Assembly (NCBI RefSeq): GCF_005222755.1
Contig: NZ_STGD01000010.1
Span: 62,001 to 126,000, forward strand
Reading direction: 5' to 3'
DNA: 64,000 nucleotides
Source of the DNA: Roseomonas sp. HF4
Lineage (GTDB): Bacteria > Pseudomonadota > Alphaproteobacteria > Acetobacterales > Acetobacteraceae
This document shows positions 62,162-64,000 of this stretch, one piece after another (the first letter of the stretch is position 1; each line of letters begins with the position of its first letter). The notes under the pieces are model-generated. The model made no database searches. It was not told where the DNA came from and was given only the letters and a program-made list of their open reading frames with translations. Made by a program: the position numbers and the translations under genes.

Positions 62162-62875
62162 TCAGGCCGGGGCCAGACCCCGCACCGCTGCCTCGCAGCG
62201 CGCGGCGACGTCCTCCCACCCCTGCCGCGATGCCGCGCAATCCTCGAACCGGAGCGGTGCGCCGATCCGCAGCCGCAGCCGCCGCGGCGCAGGAAAGCGC
62301 CGCTGCGGTGGCCAGGCGGCGAAGGCGCCGTCGAGGAAGCACGGCACCACCGGAACCTGCGTTCCCGCCACCAGCGCGCCGATGCCCGGCTGGAAGCGCG
62401 CCATGGCGCCGTCGCGGCAGCGCGTGCCCTCGGGGAACAGGATGTAGACCAGGCGGTCCTCGATCAGGCGTTCGCGCAGCGTCGCGATCTCGCTCGCGCG
62501 CGTCTTCTTGCGCCAGACCGGCAGCGCGTTGACGGCATAGGCCGCGAAGGCCGAGGACAGCGTCGATCCGAAGAAGGTGTCCCCCGCCGCCAGCGCATGC
62601 GCGCGCCGCGCCGCATCGCCGCGCAGCACGGCGGACAGCGTCAGCGCATCGAGGTGGCTCGCATGGTTCGCCACCAGCACGAAGGGCGCCGGCGGCAAAT
62701 TCTCCCGCCCCGTCACCTCCAGCCGATGGAACGCCGCGAGATACGTCCGCAGCAGCGCCCGCCAGGCGCCGCCCACCAGCACCGACCCCAGGCCGCGTTC
62801 GCGCGACAGGCTGCGCAGCCGCTGTTCGGCCGGGAGCCCGTGGTCGCGCGCCGGGCGCAGCTCGAACTCCTTCAT
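62162..62875 (-). CDS. Lysophospholipid acyltransferase (PlsC-type)
   Basis: 1-acyl-glycerol-3-phosphate acyltransferase family enzyme, 237 residues. The catalytic NHxxxxD is FVLVANHASHLDALTLSAVL (~66-85), followed by the substrate-binding VYILFPEGTRCRDGAMARFQ (~142-161), where FPEGTR is the glycerol-phosphate motif, and VPVVPCFLDG (~173). It probably acts at the inner membrane in phospholipid or neutral lipid synthesis. ATG 62875 overlaps the cdsA stop (ATGA). It is the third and last gene of a minus-strand phospholipid set. Confidence 0.88.
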   Translation of the reverse strand: MKEFELRPARDHGLPAEQRLRSLSRERGLGSVLVGGAWRALLRTYLAAFHRLEVTGRENLPPAPFVLVANHASHLDALTLSAVLRGDAARRAHALAAGDTFFGSTLSSAFAAYAVNALPVWRKKTRASEIATLRERLIEDRLVYILFPEGTRCRDGAMARFQPGIGALVAGTQVPVVPCFLDGAFAAWPPQRRFPAPRRLRLRIGAPLRFEDCAASRQGWEDVAARCEAAVRGLAPA

Positions 62876-63849
62876 CCGCCGGTGATCAGACGCGCCGGCT
62901 GCCCCATCCCGAAGCCCACGAAGAACTGGATGACGTGGAACGCCGCGGGCGCCACCAGCAGCAGGGAATTGAAGCGGTCCAGCACCCCGCCATGGCCGGG
63001 CAGGATGGTGCCCATGTCCTTGATGCCGATGTCGCGCTTGATCGAGGACAGCATGAGGTCCCCCGCCTGCGCGCCGACGCCCACCACCAGCCCCAGCAGC
63101 AGCAGCCAGTGCCACTGCGCCAGCGGCGTGCCCGCGAAGATGAAGGACGACAGCACCGCCACCAGCAGCGTGGTGACGCCGAGCGCGCCAACCGCGCCGG
63201 AGATGGACTTGTTCGGGCTCGTCGCCGGCGCCAGCTTCGGCCCGCCGATCAGCTTGCCGAAGGTGAAGGCCGCGACGTCCGACAGCGCCACCGTGGTCAG
63301 CAGCATCAGCAGGATCGGCCGGTAGCCCGGCTCGTTCGCCATGAAGGACAGGTGCGCCAGCCCCGCGCCGAACAACATGTAGGCGAAGACGCCGAGCGCC
63401 GTGCGCTGCACGTACCCCGCCGGGCGGTCCAGCGGGATGGTGCCGACCACGATCACGCCGACGGTCAGCGGCCAGAGCGCCACGAAGAACCCGTACCAGT
63501 GGTCGAGCGCGGCGAAATTCGCCGCCAGGATGCCGAGCACCACGATCCCCGCCACCAGCCTTTCGCGGAACAGCCCCGTCGCGCGGTCGAACTCGCGCAG
63601 GCACGCGAGGCCGAGCAGCGTGACCGCGCCGATCACCCATTCGCGCCCGAGCAGCACCGGGCCCATCATCAGCGGCAGCAGCAGGCACCAGGATGCGGTG
63701 CGCAGCCACAATTCGCGGCGCAGTTCCTGCGTGCCGCGGCCCTTCAGCGTCATCACGCCGATCACCGCGAAGGCCGCGGCCACCACCAGCACGGCGGCGG
63801 CGACGATGCCGATGGCGACCGGGTGGTCGAAGGCGCCCTGGCGGGTCAT
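62872..63849 (-). CDS. cdsA: Phosphatidate cytidylyltransferase
   Basis: Makes CDP-diacylglycerol from phosphatidic acid and CTP. A polytopic membrane protein of 325 residues with about eight helices. The CDS signature is intact near the C-terminus: SNKS-type start at SPNKSISGAVGALG (~218), then SIKRDIGIKDMGTILPGHGG and VLDRFNSLL (~265-293). It is longer at the N-terminus than E. coli CdsA. ATG 63849 overlaps the preceding gene's stop. A second cdsA-like gene may exist elsewhere, since this one travels with a CDP-alcohol transferase rather than with dxr/frr. Confidence 0.9.
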   Translation of the reverse strand: MTRQGAFDHPVAIGIVAAAVLVVAAAFAVIGVMTLKGRGTQELRRELWLRTASWCLLLPLMMGPVLLGREWVIGAVTLLGLACLREFDRATGLFRERLVAGIVVLGILAANFAALDHWYGFFVALWPLTVGVIVVGTIPLDRPAGYVQRTALGVFAYMLFGAGLAHLSFMANEPGYRPILLMLLTTVALSDVAAFTFGKLIGGPKLAPATSPNKSISGAVGALGVTTLLVAVLSSFIFAGTPLAQWHWLLLLGLVVGVGAQAGDLMLSSIKRDIGIKDMGTILPGHGGVLDRFNSLLLVAPAAFHVIQFFVGFGMGQPARLITGG

Positions 63850-64000
63850 GGCCGCGCCGCCAGCGCCGCCGCGGCGCGCGAGAGGCGCAGCCAGGCCGTC
63901 AGCAGGGACCCGATCGTGATCGCCGCCAGCACGCCCCAGGGTGCCCAGGCGCCGCCCGACCAGGCGGCCGGGACCAGCGCGCACCACAGCGCGAGCACCG
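63846..64000 (-). CDS. Partial membrane protein, probably CDP-alcohol phosphatidyltransferase C-terminus
   Basis: Only the last ~51 codons are in the window; the gene continues past the right edge. The translation (ending WAPWGVLAAITIGSLLTAWL then RLSRAAAALAARP and stop) is hydrophobic with two membrane helices. Its stop overlaps the cdsA ATG (ATGA). Clusters of CDP-alcohol phosphatidyltransferase, CdsA and PlsC are common, so that identity is likely, but the catalytic motif is outside the window. Confidence 0.45.
   Translation of the reverse strand, partial: VLALWCALVPAAWSGGAWAPWGVLAAITIGSLLTAWLRLSRAAAALAARP

Overview
The window is GC-rich DNA from a Gram-negative alphaproteobacterium, most likely Acetobacteraceae (Roseomonas-like). 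This assignment is an inference. It rests on high GC, orphan Bug/TctC-type binding proteins, a two-subunit NAD-linked formate dehydrogenase, the run ileS-lspA-DUF3035-two M16 peptidases, a Tim44-like/mltA pair, and an AtzG/AtzE-like pair. No rRNA genes, CRISPR array, transposase or integrase is visible.

Positions 1-12354 look like an acquired island abutting the 3' end of a tRNA-Ser(GGA) gene (12355-12445, minus strand). The island has six plus-strand genes: an Hsp70/actin-fold ATPase-like protein, a DEAH helicase with a C-terminal PD-(D/E)XK nuclease (type III Res-like, BPTD_3080-type), a DinD-like protein, a 978-residue adenine methyltransferase with an AT-rich specificity domain, an unrecognised 358-residue protein, and a RelE/ParE-like domain fused to a UvrD-type helicase. 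The last five are packed with gaps of 37, 5, -1 and 3 bases and are probably one operon. This is the best candidate for an undescribed defence system here.

Positions 12531-37652 are mainly metabolic and transport genes. They include a formate dehydrogenase (fused gamma-beta subunit plus alpha), a peptide-type ABC importer (dppBCDF-like, minus strand) with its binding protein convergent to it, a duplicated-domain secreted protein, an Mla/MCE lipid-transport operon with a STAS-MlaE fusion, and a TrmH methyltransferase. A hydroxyacid or sulfonate module follows: a split UxaA-family enzyme resembling sulfolactate sulfo-lyase SuyAB, an LDH2-family dehydrogenase, a Bug-type binding protein, a divergent GntR regulator and a class IV aminotransferase. 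After these come an amidohydrolase, a second Bug protein, BioY and a CaiB-type CoA-transferase.

Positions 37984-48557 hold a globin-like protein without a proximal histidine, an AtzG/AtzE-like pair, a GT39-type membrane glycosyltransferase, a histidine phosphatase, a Tim44-like protein, MltA, a dehydrogenase/TetR pair, a MetE-core protein and a dienelactone-hydrolase-like lipoprotein with an altered nucleophile site. Positions 48953-64000 are largely housekeeping: trpB-trpA-ribF, ileS-lspA-DUF3035 lipoprotein, an M16 peptidase pair, pgi, a MOSC protein, and on the minus strand a phospholipid set (CDP-alcohol transferase fragment, cdsA, acyltransferase).

Two families of structured intergenic repeats stand out. 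Family 1 has three copies (18587-18714, 33366-33495, 47376-47505), each about 130 bp with a hairpin at both ends and a central stem kept by paired changes. Family 2 has two copies (40121-40180, 48759-48860).
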